Origin: JAZKDW01 sp040387375
GTDB lineage: Bacteria; Pseudomonadota; Gammaproteobacteria; Burkholderiales; Burkholderiaceae_D
NCBI GenBank assembly: GCA_040387375.1
Contig: JAZKDW010000046.1
Coordinates: forward strand, 1-64,000
DNA length: 64,000 nucleotides
Direction: 5' to 3'
How positions within the stretch are numbered: position 1 is the stretch's first letter; every line of letters starts with the position of its first letter. Positions 56,043 through 64,000 of the stretch are shown here, piece after piece. The notes below the pieces were generated by a model, which had not been told where the DNA came from, did no database searches, and worked only from the letters and a program-made list of their open reading frames with translations. The translations under genes and the position numbers were made by a program.

Positions 56043-56996
56043 TTACTTGACGAGGCCGCGCTCCTTGTAATAACGCAGCGCGCCCGGATGGAACGCCACC
56101 GGCATGTTCGGCTTGTGCATCTGCGCGACATCGAAGTCGTTAAAGGGCGCAAATGACGACACCAGGTCAGCCTTGTTTTCAGCGATCGCCTTGACGACCT
56201 TATAAACGTCGTCGTCCTTTTCTTTCACTGAAACCAGCAGCACGTTGTCATAGCTCATCGCTGCCGTCGGCTGCACGATACCGGCGAGGCCGGGGCGCGG
56301 CTTGACTTCAATCGCATAACCATACGGGAAAATCTTGCGCATGGCCGCTGTCGGCCCAGCCTCGGTCGAAATCGGCAGCATGCGCAGGCCGCTGACCTGC
56401 GCATCGACTTCGGTGACCTTGGCAGCGCCGACCGCGAAGAAGAAGGCATCGGCGTTTCCGGATGCGAATTCCTCCGCGCCGCGCGCCACGTTCGGCACCA
56501 GCACCGGCCGGATATCCGCCGGGGTCAAGCCGCCGTTGGCAAGTATGCCGTCCAGAATGATACGGACCGAGGCGGTCGCGGTATAACCATAGCTGAGCCG
56601 TTTTCCCTTGAGATCGGCGATGGTCTTGATCGGCGAATCCTTGCGCACGAATATGCCCGTCTTGAGTGGATACAATACGTTCGACAGGCGAAGGTCGGGC
56701 AGCTTGCGCCCGTTGAATGCGCCCTGGCCGGTCACGGCATCGGCTGCTTCCATGACATTGGAAATACCAAAGTTCAACTCGCCGGTATTGATCAGCGGGA
56801 TCAGCACTGTTTCGCCGGTATTCGGCTGTACACGCGCCTGAACCTTGGCTTTTTCCGTGATTACCTTGGCGATCGCAGAGCCGGTGGAATAGCTCATCGT
56901 GCCCTGCGACATTGTGCCTACCCCGATACTTTGCGCGGTGGCCGAACCGGCAATACCGGCGCCTAACATTAGCGCGAACAAAAACGTGACTTTCAT
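56043..56996 (-). CDS. TAXI-family TRAP transporter solute-binding protein
   Basis: The 317-residue protein has a signal peptide (MKVTFLFALMLGAGIAGSATAQ, cut near residue 22; length 22) and then the TAXI pattern GVGTMSQGTMSYSTGSAIAK. A two-lobed binding-protein sequence follows, with IKTIADLKGKRLSYG and NVMEAADAVTGQGAFNG. It captures the substrate in the periplasm for the downstream permease. AGGAG just before ATG 56996 decides the start; a frame from 57050 would add 18 residues without a signal peptide. The bound solute is unknown. The 203 bases upstream hold no gene. Confidence 0.93.
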   Translation of the reverse strand: MKVTFLFALMLGAGIAGSATAQSIGVGTMSQGTMSYSTGSAIAKVITEKAKVQARVQPNTGETVLIPLINTGELNFGISNVMEAADAVTGQGAFNGRKLPDLRLSNVLYPLKTGIFVRKDSPIKTIADLKGKRLSYGYTATASVRIILDGILANGGLTPADIRPVLVPNVARGAEEFASGNADAFFFAVGAAKVTEVDAQVSGLRMLPISTEAGPTAAMRKIFPYGYAIEVKPRPGLAGIVQPTAAMSYDNVLLVSVKEKDDDVYKVVKAIAENKADLVSSFAPFNDFDVAQMHKPNMPVAFHPGALRYYKERGLVK

Positions 56997-57199
56997 TTCA
57001 TCTCCTGGTTTTTTTATTGGTGCCGACTTTGCGGCCTTCACTACGGACACGGGGTTGTTACCTTCTTGTCAGCGCCGAGTTGCCCGCCTGCTTCAATCAG
57101 CCACTGAAACAATGCATGCATATTACCGCTACGGCCGGATATTGTCTTGCCGCAAAACATGATTTTCCATATTCAGAACGGCGAATAATGTGGCCATGC

Positions 57200-57877
57200 T
57201 CATGATTCAAGCCGCGTCACCAGATCGTCCGTCGGCTGCACATCGCCGAAAAAAAGATAAAAATTGCCGAGCGCCGCCGCATGTTCCTGGTCGCTTGCCG
57301 CCGCGCAGGCGTCGGATGCCATGACCGCCCGGTAGTTGAGCATCATCGCATCGCGCGCAGTCGAATCGCAGCAGACGTTGGTCGCCACCCCGGCCACAAT
57401 GATGGTGTCGATCCCATGATCGCGCAGCACATTTTCGATGTTCGATGAGCCCTGGATGAATGCGCTGTACCGCCGCTTGAGCACACGCTCATCGTCGTCG
57501 CGCACATCGAGCGCCGGCCACAGCTGAAAGCCGTGCGCGTCGCGTTGCATCGATTCCCAGCGGGATTGCGCCTTCGCCGGCAGATACAAATCCCTGGCCA
57601 CCGACCAGCTCTGCTGCGACTCCCATGGCGCGAAGTTCTGCACCCAGATCACCTTGCCGCCCCCCTTGCGCACCGCCTCCGCAAGCCGGTTTACATTCGG
57701 CACAATCTCCCGCGCCATCGGGCACGCGGCCAGATAAGGTTCGGTCATGAAAAAATTCTGCATGTCGATGACCACCAGCGCGGTCGTGCGAGCATTGAAG
57801 GTTTCGCAGCATTGCGCACGCCCCTTGCGGGCAACGACGCGCCTGACATAATCCTGAGGCATCTCGAATTGATGCAT
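57200..57877 (-). CDS. Isochorismatase-like cysteine hydrolase
   Basis: The 225-residue protein has the three expected catalytic positions of the isochorismatase-like hydrolases: Asp in VVIDMQNFF, Lys in LKRRYSAF, and Cys in VATNVCCDSTARDA. Most such enzymes cleave amides (nicotinamide, N-carbamoylsarcosine, ureidoacrylate, maleamate, biuret). Its place upstream of TAXI-TRAP transporter genes suggests that the transporter delivers an amide or a carbamoyl compound. AGGAG lies before ATG 57877. It is divergent from the MOSC gene. Confidence 0.88.
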   Translation of the reverse strand: MHQFEMPQDYVRRVVARKGRAQCCETFNARTTALVVIDMQNFFMTEPYLAACPMAREIVPNVNRLAEAVRKGGGKVIWVQNFAPWESQQSWSVARDLYLPAKAQSRWESMQRDAHGFQLWPALDVRDDDERVLKRRYSAFIQGSSNIENVLRDHGIDTIIVAGVATNVCCDSTARDAMMLNYRAVMASDACAAASDQEHAAALGNFYLFFGDVQPTDDLVTRLES

Positions 57878-58035
57878 TGGGTAATCTCCTGTTATTTTGA
57901 TATATTCGGTCGAAATGATGACTCGTCCTGTCTTGGCAGGATCGATTCGTACGGCTCATTATGCTTTATTTATTTGCGATGCGTTCCGACCGCTCCGGGC
58001 CAGACGCATCAACCATTCATCCGTCACCAGTCACC

Positions 58036-58887
58036 ATGCCCATTCTCACCGAACTCAATCTTTATCCAGTCAAATCCTGTGCCGGCATCGCGCTGCGCGA
58101 AGCCACCATCACGGCCGCGGGTTTAATGAGCGAACACATCTACGACCGCGAGTGGATGGTCGTGGATGCGCAAGGCAATTTCCTCACGCAGCGCGAATAC
58201 CCGAGGATGGCGTTGATTACGCCGCGCATCAAAACCGACACGCTTGAATTGCGTGCGCCAGGCATGCTGCGCCTCGACATCCCGCTCGACCTGCCCGATC
58301 CGGCGCTGGCGCCAACAATCACGGTGCGCGTCTGGGATGACACCGTACAAGCGTTTGACTGCGATGAAACGACGGCGGCATGGTTCTCCGCCATGCTGGG
58401 GGTTTCCTGCCGGCTGGTGCGCTCCCATCCCGATGCGAAGCGCGTTGCAAGTCCCAAGTGGACCCAGGGAATCGAGGCGCCGACCTTGTTTTCCGACGGT
58501 TTTCCGATATTGCTCATTTCCGAAGCCTCGCTGGACGACCTGAACGCAAAATTGACGCTGCACGGACGGGATGCACTGCCGATGAATCGCTTTCGGCCAA
58601 ACATGGTGATCAATGGCGTCCATGCTTACGACGAAGACCATGCAAGCGCCATCCGCATCGGCGCTGTCACGCTCAAACCGGTAAAGCCGTGCCCTCGCTG
58701 CCCGATTCCGTCAGTCGACCAGGCTACCGGCCAACCAGGTCCGGACCCGCTCGACATTCTGCAAACCTACCGCACCAATCCGGTACTCGACGGCGCCATC
58801 ACGTTTGGCATGAACATGGTGCTGCTCGCTGGCGAAAACCAGATTCTCCGTGTCGGCCAGGAGCTTGAAGCATCCATTGATTTGTAA
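58036..58887 (+). CDS. MOSC-domain protein (YcbX-like, molybdenum cofactor-using)
   Basis: The 283-residue protein has a beta-barrel MOSC_N domain (MPILTELNLYPVKSC to about 115) followed by a MOSC domain (120-283). The expected cysteine lies in PVKPCPRCPIPSVD, where the molybdenum-cofactor sulfur ligand should sit. YcbX-type proteins reduce N-hydroxylated compounds, using electrons from a partner flavoprotein. ATG 58036 gives the conserved start; the longer frame from 57961 adds 25 unconserved residues. It has no C-terminal 2Fe-2S domain, so an external electron donor is needed. It is divergent from the isochorismatase-like gene and unrelated in function as far as seen. Confidence 0.87.
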   Translation: MPILTELNLYPVKSCAGIALREATITAAGLMSEHIYDREWMVVDAQGNFLTQREYPRMALITPRIKTDTLELRAPGMLRLDIPLDLPDPALAPTITVRVWDDTVQAFDCDETTAAWFSAMLGVSCRLVRSHPDAKRVASPKWTQGIEAPTLFSDGFPILLISEASLDDLNAKLTLHGRDALPMNRFRPNMVINGVHAYDEDHASAIRIGAVTLKPVKPCPRCPIPSVDQATGQPGPDPLDILQTYRTNPVLDGAITFGMNMVLLAGENQILRVGQELEASIDL

Positions 58888-59047
58888 CCAAAAAGCAACA
58901 GCTCCGATTCAATTCTGCCCGGACAAAGTAAGCTTCCAATTTACTTGGCAGAAATAAATTGTCATGTGCCGGTGTGAGCTTGCCGGCAACTGGCGTTGTC
59001 CATTGCCATTAACGACTTTTGCACCAGAGCGGGCGCAAGGGAACTGC

Positions 59048-62000
59048 ATGAAATGGCAAGCCAGACTACTTGTTGCAGCAGCTTTCATCGTTGGCCTGGG
59101 CTACGGTCCGATGGCATGGGGAGTCATCTGCACCTCAGCCGCGGCGGGCGGCAACTGGAACGCGACGGCCACCTGGACCGGATGTACCGGTGGCAACGGC
59201 ACACCGGCCAATACACCGGGCACAGCAGACACAGTCATCATTGCGAACTTCGCGAGCACCGTGTCGATTACTGCCAATGCCGCCGCTGCCAGCGTGACGA
59301 TCAACACCGGCAATCAGGACACGACGCTGCAAATCAACACCGGCTTCAGCCTCACGACTGGCAGCGTGACTATCACCAGCAATAGTAACAACCGGATCAA
59401 GCGGCTCGACTTGCAAGCCAACAGCTCGCTGATCGTGAACGGAAATGTCGACTTGAACCAGGCCGGCAACAACAACACCTTCGCTGAAATCCGCATTGGC
59501 AGCGGCGCCAATACCCTGGTCGACATTGCCGGCAACCTGACTGCCAACGCTGCGCGAGAGCATGTCAATTTTTCGGGTAATGGCACGCTGCAGGTCGGGG
59601 GCGCCTACACCAGTGGCGGCACGCTGACCGCCGGCTCCGGAACGGTGATTTACGACGGCGCAGCCAGCCAGACTGTGGCCGCTTACCCATATAACAATCT
59701 GACGATCGCCAAGACAGCAAGTACCGCTACGCTCAGTGCGGCGACCAACATTGGCGGCAACCTGGCGATCGATTCCGGCGTCCTGGATGGCGCCGGCTTC
59801 CAGATTACCGGCAACGCCACCGGCAGCATGACAATGGCGACTGGCACCAACCTTATCCTGGGCAGCGCCGCGGCCGCCACGACTTTTCCGACCGGCTTCG
59901 TGAATGCCAACATCGCGCTCAATGCCGCCAGCACCGTCACCTACAACTCAAATCAGGCGCAAGCCATTTCACCGACGCCGCTGTATGGAAACCTGGTGCT
60001 GGCAGCCACGGCTGCGGTCACGAAAACACCGGGCGGCAACCTGGATGTAAACGGCAGCCTGACGATAGGCGCCAACAATACCTTAACCGCAGGCGCGCTG
60101 ACACACACGCTGGCGAAGGACTTCACGAACAACGGCGTGTTCACTGCCGGCGGCGGCACCTTGATTCTTGATGGCACGACGGCTCAGGCACTTGCCGGCT
60201 CATCCCTCACCACATTCAATAACCTGACGATTGCCAATACGGCAGCGGCAATCGGCCCGGCTGTCAATCTTAATGTGACGGGCACGCTGAGCCTGGATGC
60301 AGGCTCGGTGCTGACGCCGGTAGCAGGCGTCGTATTCAACAACGCCGCCGCGGCGGGGACCATCACTGGCAGCGGAACCGCGCAGGTAACCGGGAGCGCC
60401 AGTTTTGCCAGCCAGTACAAATTCACGACCTCAACGCTGACAGCGCTGACTGTCGAATACAAAGGCACCGGCGCACAGGCGGTGAGCAACGCCGCTGCCT
60501 ATGGTCCGCTGACGATCAATAACCCGAACGGTGTCACGCTTGCGGCAGGCACAACGACCGTAGGAGGCACACTGACGCTGACCAGCGGCGCGCTTGCGGT
60601 CGGCGCCAGCGCGCTGACATTGAATGGCCCTGCGATTGCCGGCACACCCGGCAATCTGACGACAACCTCGAGCTCCACCCTGTCATTCGGCGGCGCCTCT
60701 TCCGGCGTCAGCTTGCCTGGCAGCGTGTCGAATCTCAACAACCTGACCGTGGCCAACGTCAACGGCATTACTCTGAACAGCAGCCCCGCCCTGGCCGGCA
60801 CGCTGACGCTCACCAGTGGCGCTGTCACCACGGGCGCTTACAGGCTCAGCACGCTGGCAAGCTGCCCGGGCAGCGTCAGCCAAAGCAGCGGATATGTGAT
60901 CGGCAACCTGCAACTCAGCTTTCCGGTCGGCGGCGCCACCTGCACTTACCCTGTCGGCAGCGCGGCGACTTACGCACCGATGACTATTGCCACCCCGTTC
61001 CTGTCCTCCGGCGGCACGCTGACCGGCACCACTATCGGCAACGAAGAGCCGCAGATCGCCACCTCCGGGATTGACGCCACCAAGGATGCGAACCGCTACT
61101 GGTCAGTGTGGGTCGCGGGCGACACGATCAGCGCGTCGAGCTACGATGCGAGCTTCACCTTCGTTGCCGCCGATCTGGACCTTGGCGCCAGCGCGACCAG
61201 CTTCGTGCTCGGAAAATACAGCGGCGGCGCATGGACAATGCCGACGCCGGTTACGGCGGGCGCCACGAGCACCGGCGTGACCGGGATTGCCGGTCCGATC
61301 GACAGCATCACCAGTTTTGCCATTGGTGAATCGAAATTTGTCTGTTCGACGCCGGCCGGCCTGCCGGCTGGCATGACCTGCGTCTGCGATAATTTTGCCA
61401 ATGCCGGTCTGGTGGTGAATCCCTCCGCAATGTACGAGCAGCCTTCCAACTGGCAGTTGAGCCAGTCCAGCGGCGCCGCGGGCTGGCCAAAGATTGGCGC
61501 GCTGGGTTTCCTGCAGATGACGGATAGCAGCGGCAACATGTCCACCGCCGCCACTGTTCCCGGCAGCTTTCCGGCAATCGGCAATCTGATCACGATCGAG
61601 TTCAGGCAGTATGCCTACGCGCCGTTTCCTGCCAATGGCTACGGCGCCGATGGCATGGCCCTGACCTTGTCGGATGCATCCGTTGCCATCGTGCCCGGCG
61701 CCTTCGGCGGGTCGCTCGGCTACGCGCAAAAAACCGGCATTGACGGCTTCAGCAGCGGCTGGCTGGGTGTCGGGTTCGACCATTTCGGCAATTATTCTGC
61801 ATTCGCGGAGGGGCGCATCGATGGTCCCGGCGCCCGGCTCAATGCCGTATCCGTGCGCGGCTCGGGTGCGGGTCAGACCGGCTATTCATATCTTGCCGGC
61901 ACGGCCGCCAATCTGAACCCCGCAATATCCAGCACGCTGGCGACCCGGGGGCTGGGCCACAGCTATCGCATCATTGTCGATGCAAGGTGCTACCAGCAGG

Positions 62001-64000
62001 ATCTCAATATTCCTGGCCTTGTTTGCAACAACGCCGGCTTGGCCAAGAGAACCAGCGTCAGTGTTGATCGGGATGTCAGCGGCGGCACCAGTTACTCGTC
62101 GCTGATCCCTGCGTTTGACGCTTTTTCGGCCAATATCAGCCCCGGCGGCCAGGCTGACGTGCCGGCCAACTGGAAGCTATCCTTTACCGGTTCGACCGGA
62201 ACCAACTACTCGATTCACGAGCTCGCCGCACTCAAGATCTGCGCCCAGTTCATTTCGCCACCGGCCGGCTATCGCATCCAGGTCGACAACCTGACACCGA
62301 GCACCTGTGGCACGCCGGGCGGCAGTCCATCATCGCCGATCGTCACCGTGACCGCGCTCGACACCAATAACAATACGGTGACGACGTATGACAAGACCAT
62401 CAACCTGTCGGCGACCCTGTCCGGCGGCGGCGCATCGAGCGCCACCTGGCGCAAGGTGGGAGCGGGAAGCGACCTGGCGGGCAACCAGTATACCTTCGTC
62501 CCGGCCGACAACGGTGTCGCCCAGTTTTACCTGACTGACGCCAGTCCGCAAAGCGTGGTCATCAACATCACCGAGAACGGCGGCTCGCTTGCCACCACGC
62601 TGGCGACCCCCGTCGTTTACAGCGGCGGCTCCTTCAACGTAACGAACATCGATACGCTGGCGGCCGATGCCGGCGGCGGCGTGGTGGCGGGACGCGCACA
62701 CCTGATGCGCGTCACGCGTACCAACGGCTGCAGCACCGACCTCACGTATAACGGCAGCAAGCTGCTGGATGGCTGGTATACGCCGGTCCCGGTCGATCAT
62801 CCGACCGGCGCCAACGCGCCGCAAATCTGCGCACCGAACGGCGGCAGCACCTGCCTTCCCGCTACCGGCGCATGCCAGACATTGTCGATCGCAGCACCCG
62901 TCGTGTCCGCTGGCGTCAACAACCTGCCGGCGCTGTCGTTCAGCAGCGGCATCGCAGATTTCTGCCTGGCCACTTCCGACGTCGGCAAATATTCACTCAG
63001 CCTGCGCGATGACTCGGCGACACCGGTGACCGGTTCGTCAGGCTCCCTGACCGTGCGGCCGTTCGCGGTGGTGGTCTCGGGCGTCAAGTCGGCGTCCGAT
63101 GTCAACAATCCGGCGACTGAAGGCAACACCAACCCTGCCGCCCCCTATAACGTCAGCAATCCGGAAGCGGCGCCGTTGTTCGTGAATGCCGGCGCCAACT
63201 TCAAGACCACGGTGGGCGGATACCTGTGGAACAGCGCGGGTGACGGCAATGGCGACGGCGTGCCGGATGCCGGCGTCAATTTTTCACAGGCCACTGCGAT
63301 GGGGATCAGCCCTGGGTATGCCGACACTGTCACGCTGTCGGCTGCGGCGCCGTTCGTGCCTTCAGGCGGATTTATTGGCGCCATGAATGGCGCGGTCGCC
63401 GTCAGCGGCGGCAGCACACAATCGCTCAGCATGAGCTACAGCGAGGTTGGCAGCTTCAGTTTGCAGGCGGCGCCGGCCACCAGCTACCTGAGCAGCGCCG
63501 GCGTGGACCTGTCCGTCCGCATCGCGATTTTCGCCAATCCGGCCAGCACCGCGCAAAGCAGATGGGTGGGGCGCTTCAGGCCTGATCATTTCACCGTATC
63601 AGCCACCAATATCAGCACACGCGCCGATGTGACCTGCACACCACCGTCGACCTTTACCTACATGGATGAACCGATGAACGCCGGGTTCACGCTCACCGCG
63701 CAGGATCTGGCGAACAATACGACACGCAACTATACTGGCCTGTTTGCGAAATTGCCGCTGACCCCGGCATCCGCATTCTCGTTCGCCGCCATCGACAGCG
63801 CCCTGCCAACACCGCTGACAGCCCGCCTCGACACCACGGGTGCGACCACTGGAAGCTGGGTCAACGGCGTTGCCACGATTACCGCACCGGTCTTATTGCG
63901 CCGCGCAGCCACGCCCGACGGACCTTACGAAAATTTTAAAATTGGCATCAAGCCGCTGGATGCGGATGGCGTGACCCTCGTGACCGGCACCTTGAATCTG
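59048..64000 (+). CDS. Giant MshQ/DUF6701-type surface adhesin (3' end beyond window)
   Basis: From ATG 59048 the frame stays open for 1651 codons to the window end, so the C-terminus is missing. A signal peptide (LLVAAAFIVGLGYGPMAWG) is followed by about 600 residues of Gly/Ser/Thr/Asn-rich, autotransporter-like repeats with units such as NNLTIANTA, YNNLTIAKT and GPLTINN. A second part has an L-type-lectin-like segment (about 820-960), and then DUF6701-like modules up to the edge (RFRPDHFTVSATNISTRADV). MshQ proteins sit beside MSHA pilus genes and are thought to bind carbohydrates. No MSHA gene is seen in this window, so they may lie just past the edge. The upstream 160 bases show no clear promoter. 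Confidence 0.85.
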   Translation, partial: MKWQARLLVAAAFIVGLGYGPMAWGVICTSAAAGGNWNATATWTGCTGGNGTPANTPGTADTVIIANFASTVSITANAAAASVTINTGNQDTTLQINTGFSLTTGSVTITSNSNNRIKRLDLQANSSLIVNGNVDLNQAGNNNTFAEIRIGSGANTLVDIAGNLTANAAREHVNFSGNGTLQVGGAYTSGGTLTAGSGTVIYDGAASQTVAAYPYNNLTIAKTASTATLSAATNIGGNLAIDSGVLDGAGFQITGNATGSMTMATGTNLILGSAAAATTFPTGFVNANIALNAASTVTYNSNQAQAISPTPLYGNLVLAATAAVTKTPGGNLDVNGSLTIGANNTLTAGALTHTLAKDFTNNGVFTAGGGTLILDGTTAQALAGSSLTTFNNLTIANTAAAIGPAVNLNVTGTLSLDAGSVLTPVAGVVFNNAAAAGTITGSGTAQVTGSASFASQYKFTTSTLTALTVEYKGTGAQAVSNAAAYGPLTINNPNGVTLAAGTTTVGGTLTLTSGALAVGASALTLNGPAIAGTPGNLTTTSSSTLSFGGASSGVSLPGSVSNLNNLTVANVNGITLNSSPALAGTLTLTSGAVTTGAYRLSTLASCPGSVSQSSGYVIGNLQLSFPVGGATCTYPVGSAATYAPMTIATPFLSSGGTLTGTTIGNEEPQIATSGIDATKDANRYWSVWVAGDTISASSYDASFTFVAADLDLGASATSFVLGKYSGGAWTMPTPVTAGATSTGVTGIAGPIDSITSFAIGESKFVCSTPAGLPAGMTCVCDNFANAGLVVNPSAMYEQPSNWQLSQSSGAAGWPKIGALGFLQMTDSSGNMSTAATVPGSFPAIGNLITIEFRQYAYAPFPANGYGADGMALTLSDASVAIVPGAFGGSLGYAQKTGIDGFSSGWLGVGFDHFGNYSAFAEGRIDGPGARLNAVSVRGSGAGQTGYSYLAGTAANLNPAISSTLATRGLGHSYRIIVDARCYQQDLNIPGLVCNNAGLAKRTSVSVDRDVSGGTSYSSLIPAFDAFSANISPGGQADVPANWKLSFTGSTGTNYSIHELAALKICAQFISPPAGYRIQVDNLTPSTCGTPGGSPSSPIVTVTALDTNNNTVTTYDKTINLSATLSGGGASSATWRKVGAGSDLAGNQYTFVPADNGVAQFYLTDASPQSVVINITENGGSLATTLATPVVYSGGSFNVTNIDTLAADAGGGVVAGRAHLMRVTRTNGCSTDLTYNGSKLLDGWYTPVPVDHPTGANAPQICAPNGGSTCLPATGACQTLSIAAPVVSAGVNNLPALSFSSGIADFCLATSDVGKYSLSLRDDSATPVTGSSGSLTVRPFAVVVSGVKSASDVNNPATEGNTNPAAPYNVSNPEAAPLFVNAGANFKTTVGGYLWNSAGDGNGDGVPDAGVNFSQATAMGISPGYADTVTLSAAAPFVPSGGFIGAMNGAVAVSGGSTQSLSMSYSEVGSFSLQAAPATSYLSSAGVDLSVRIAIFANPASTAQSRWVGRFRPDHFTVSATNISTRADVTCTPPSTFTYMDEPMNAGFTLTAQDLANNTTRNYTGLFAKLPLTPASAFSFAAIDSALPTPLTARLDTTGATTGSWVNGVATITAPVLLRRAATPDGPYENFKIGIKPLDADGVTLVTGTLNL

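Noticed and set aside
59700..60900. Repeated short units as a possible CRISPR or DNA repeat
   Set aside because: The repetition is at protein level (NNLTI-like strands in a beta-rich adhesin) with diverged DNA. There are no equal spacers or identical repeats.

Overview
The window is chromosomal DNA of a betaproteobacterium, most likely a member of the Oxalobacteraceae (Burkholderiales). The basis is gene order and protein family character: ptsN-hprK-rapZ, mutY-dynamin-like GTPase-mutM, and TPR lipoprotein-lolB-ispE-tRNA-Gln-prs-rplY-pth-ychF are blocks typical of that order. No rRNA, CRISPR array, transposase, integrase or phage gene is seen. Genus and species cannot be fixed from the sequence alone.

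Layout. 1-6939: an edge-truncated FAD/Fe-S oxidoreductase, a YqaA-like membrane protein, ilvA, queF and a MipA/OmpV porin. 7318-24345: a large aryl-polyene-type (APE/xanthomonadin-like) biosynthesis and export cluster in two convergent arms that meet at a perfect bidirectional hairpin (17287-17311). The plus arm carries two acyltransferases, a glycosyltransferase, a small membrane protein, two halogenase-like flavoproteins, a NodB-type deacetylase, a ketosynthase/chain-length-factor pair and a lipoprotein hydrolase. The minus arm carries the acyl carrier protein, aryl/acyl ligase, two hot-dog dehydratases, ketoreductase, methyltransferase, MMPL exporter and a LolA-like carrier. 24831-39954: conserved housekeeping genes for nitrogen-PTS regulation, oxidised-guanine repair, lipoprotein localisation, isoprenoid and PRPP synthesis, and translation. 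40031-43114: a small accessory patch with a probable gene remnant, a TRIC-type channel, an ArgP-like regulator and a HEPN/MNT toxin-antitoxin pair. 43297-48163: a four-gene membrane glycan or glycolipid operon. 48192-53822: an iron-uptake locus (PepSY reductase-like protein, TonB-dependent siderophore receptor, FTR1 permease with cytochrome c domain) with a Fur-box-like palindrome between the divergent genes. 53942-58887: a TAXI-TRAP transporter, a cysteine hydrolase and a MOSC protein. 59048-end: the first 1651 codons of a giant MshQ/DUF6701-type adhesin that runs off the window.

How parts work together. In the APE-like cluster, the ligase would load an aromatic starter on the single ACP. 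The KS/CLF would extend it, and the ketoreductase and two dehydratases would create conjugated double bonds. The methyltransferase and two WxWxIP flavoproteins would decorate the ring. The acyltransferases and glycosyltransferase would build the lipid anchor, and MMPL plus the LolA-like protein would move the product to the outer membrane. The iron locus imports ferric siderophore (TonB receptor) and iron (FTR1), probably under Fur control.

Limits: all assignments rest on reading motifs, lengths and neighbourhoods by eye, with no database search. Start codons changed from the longest open frame are explained in the entries.
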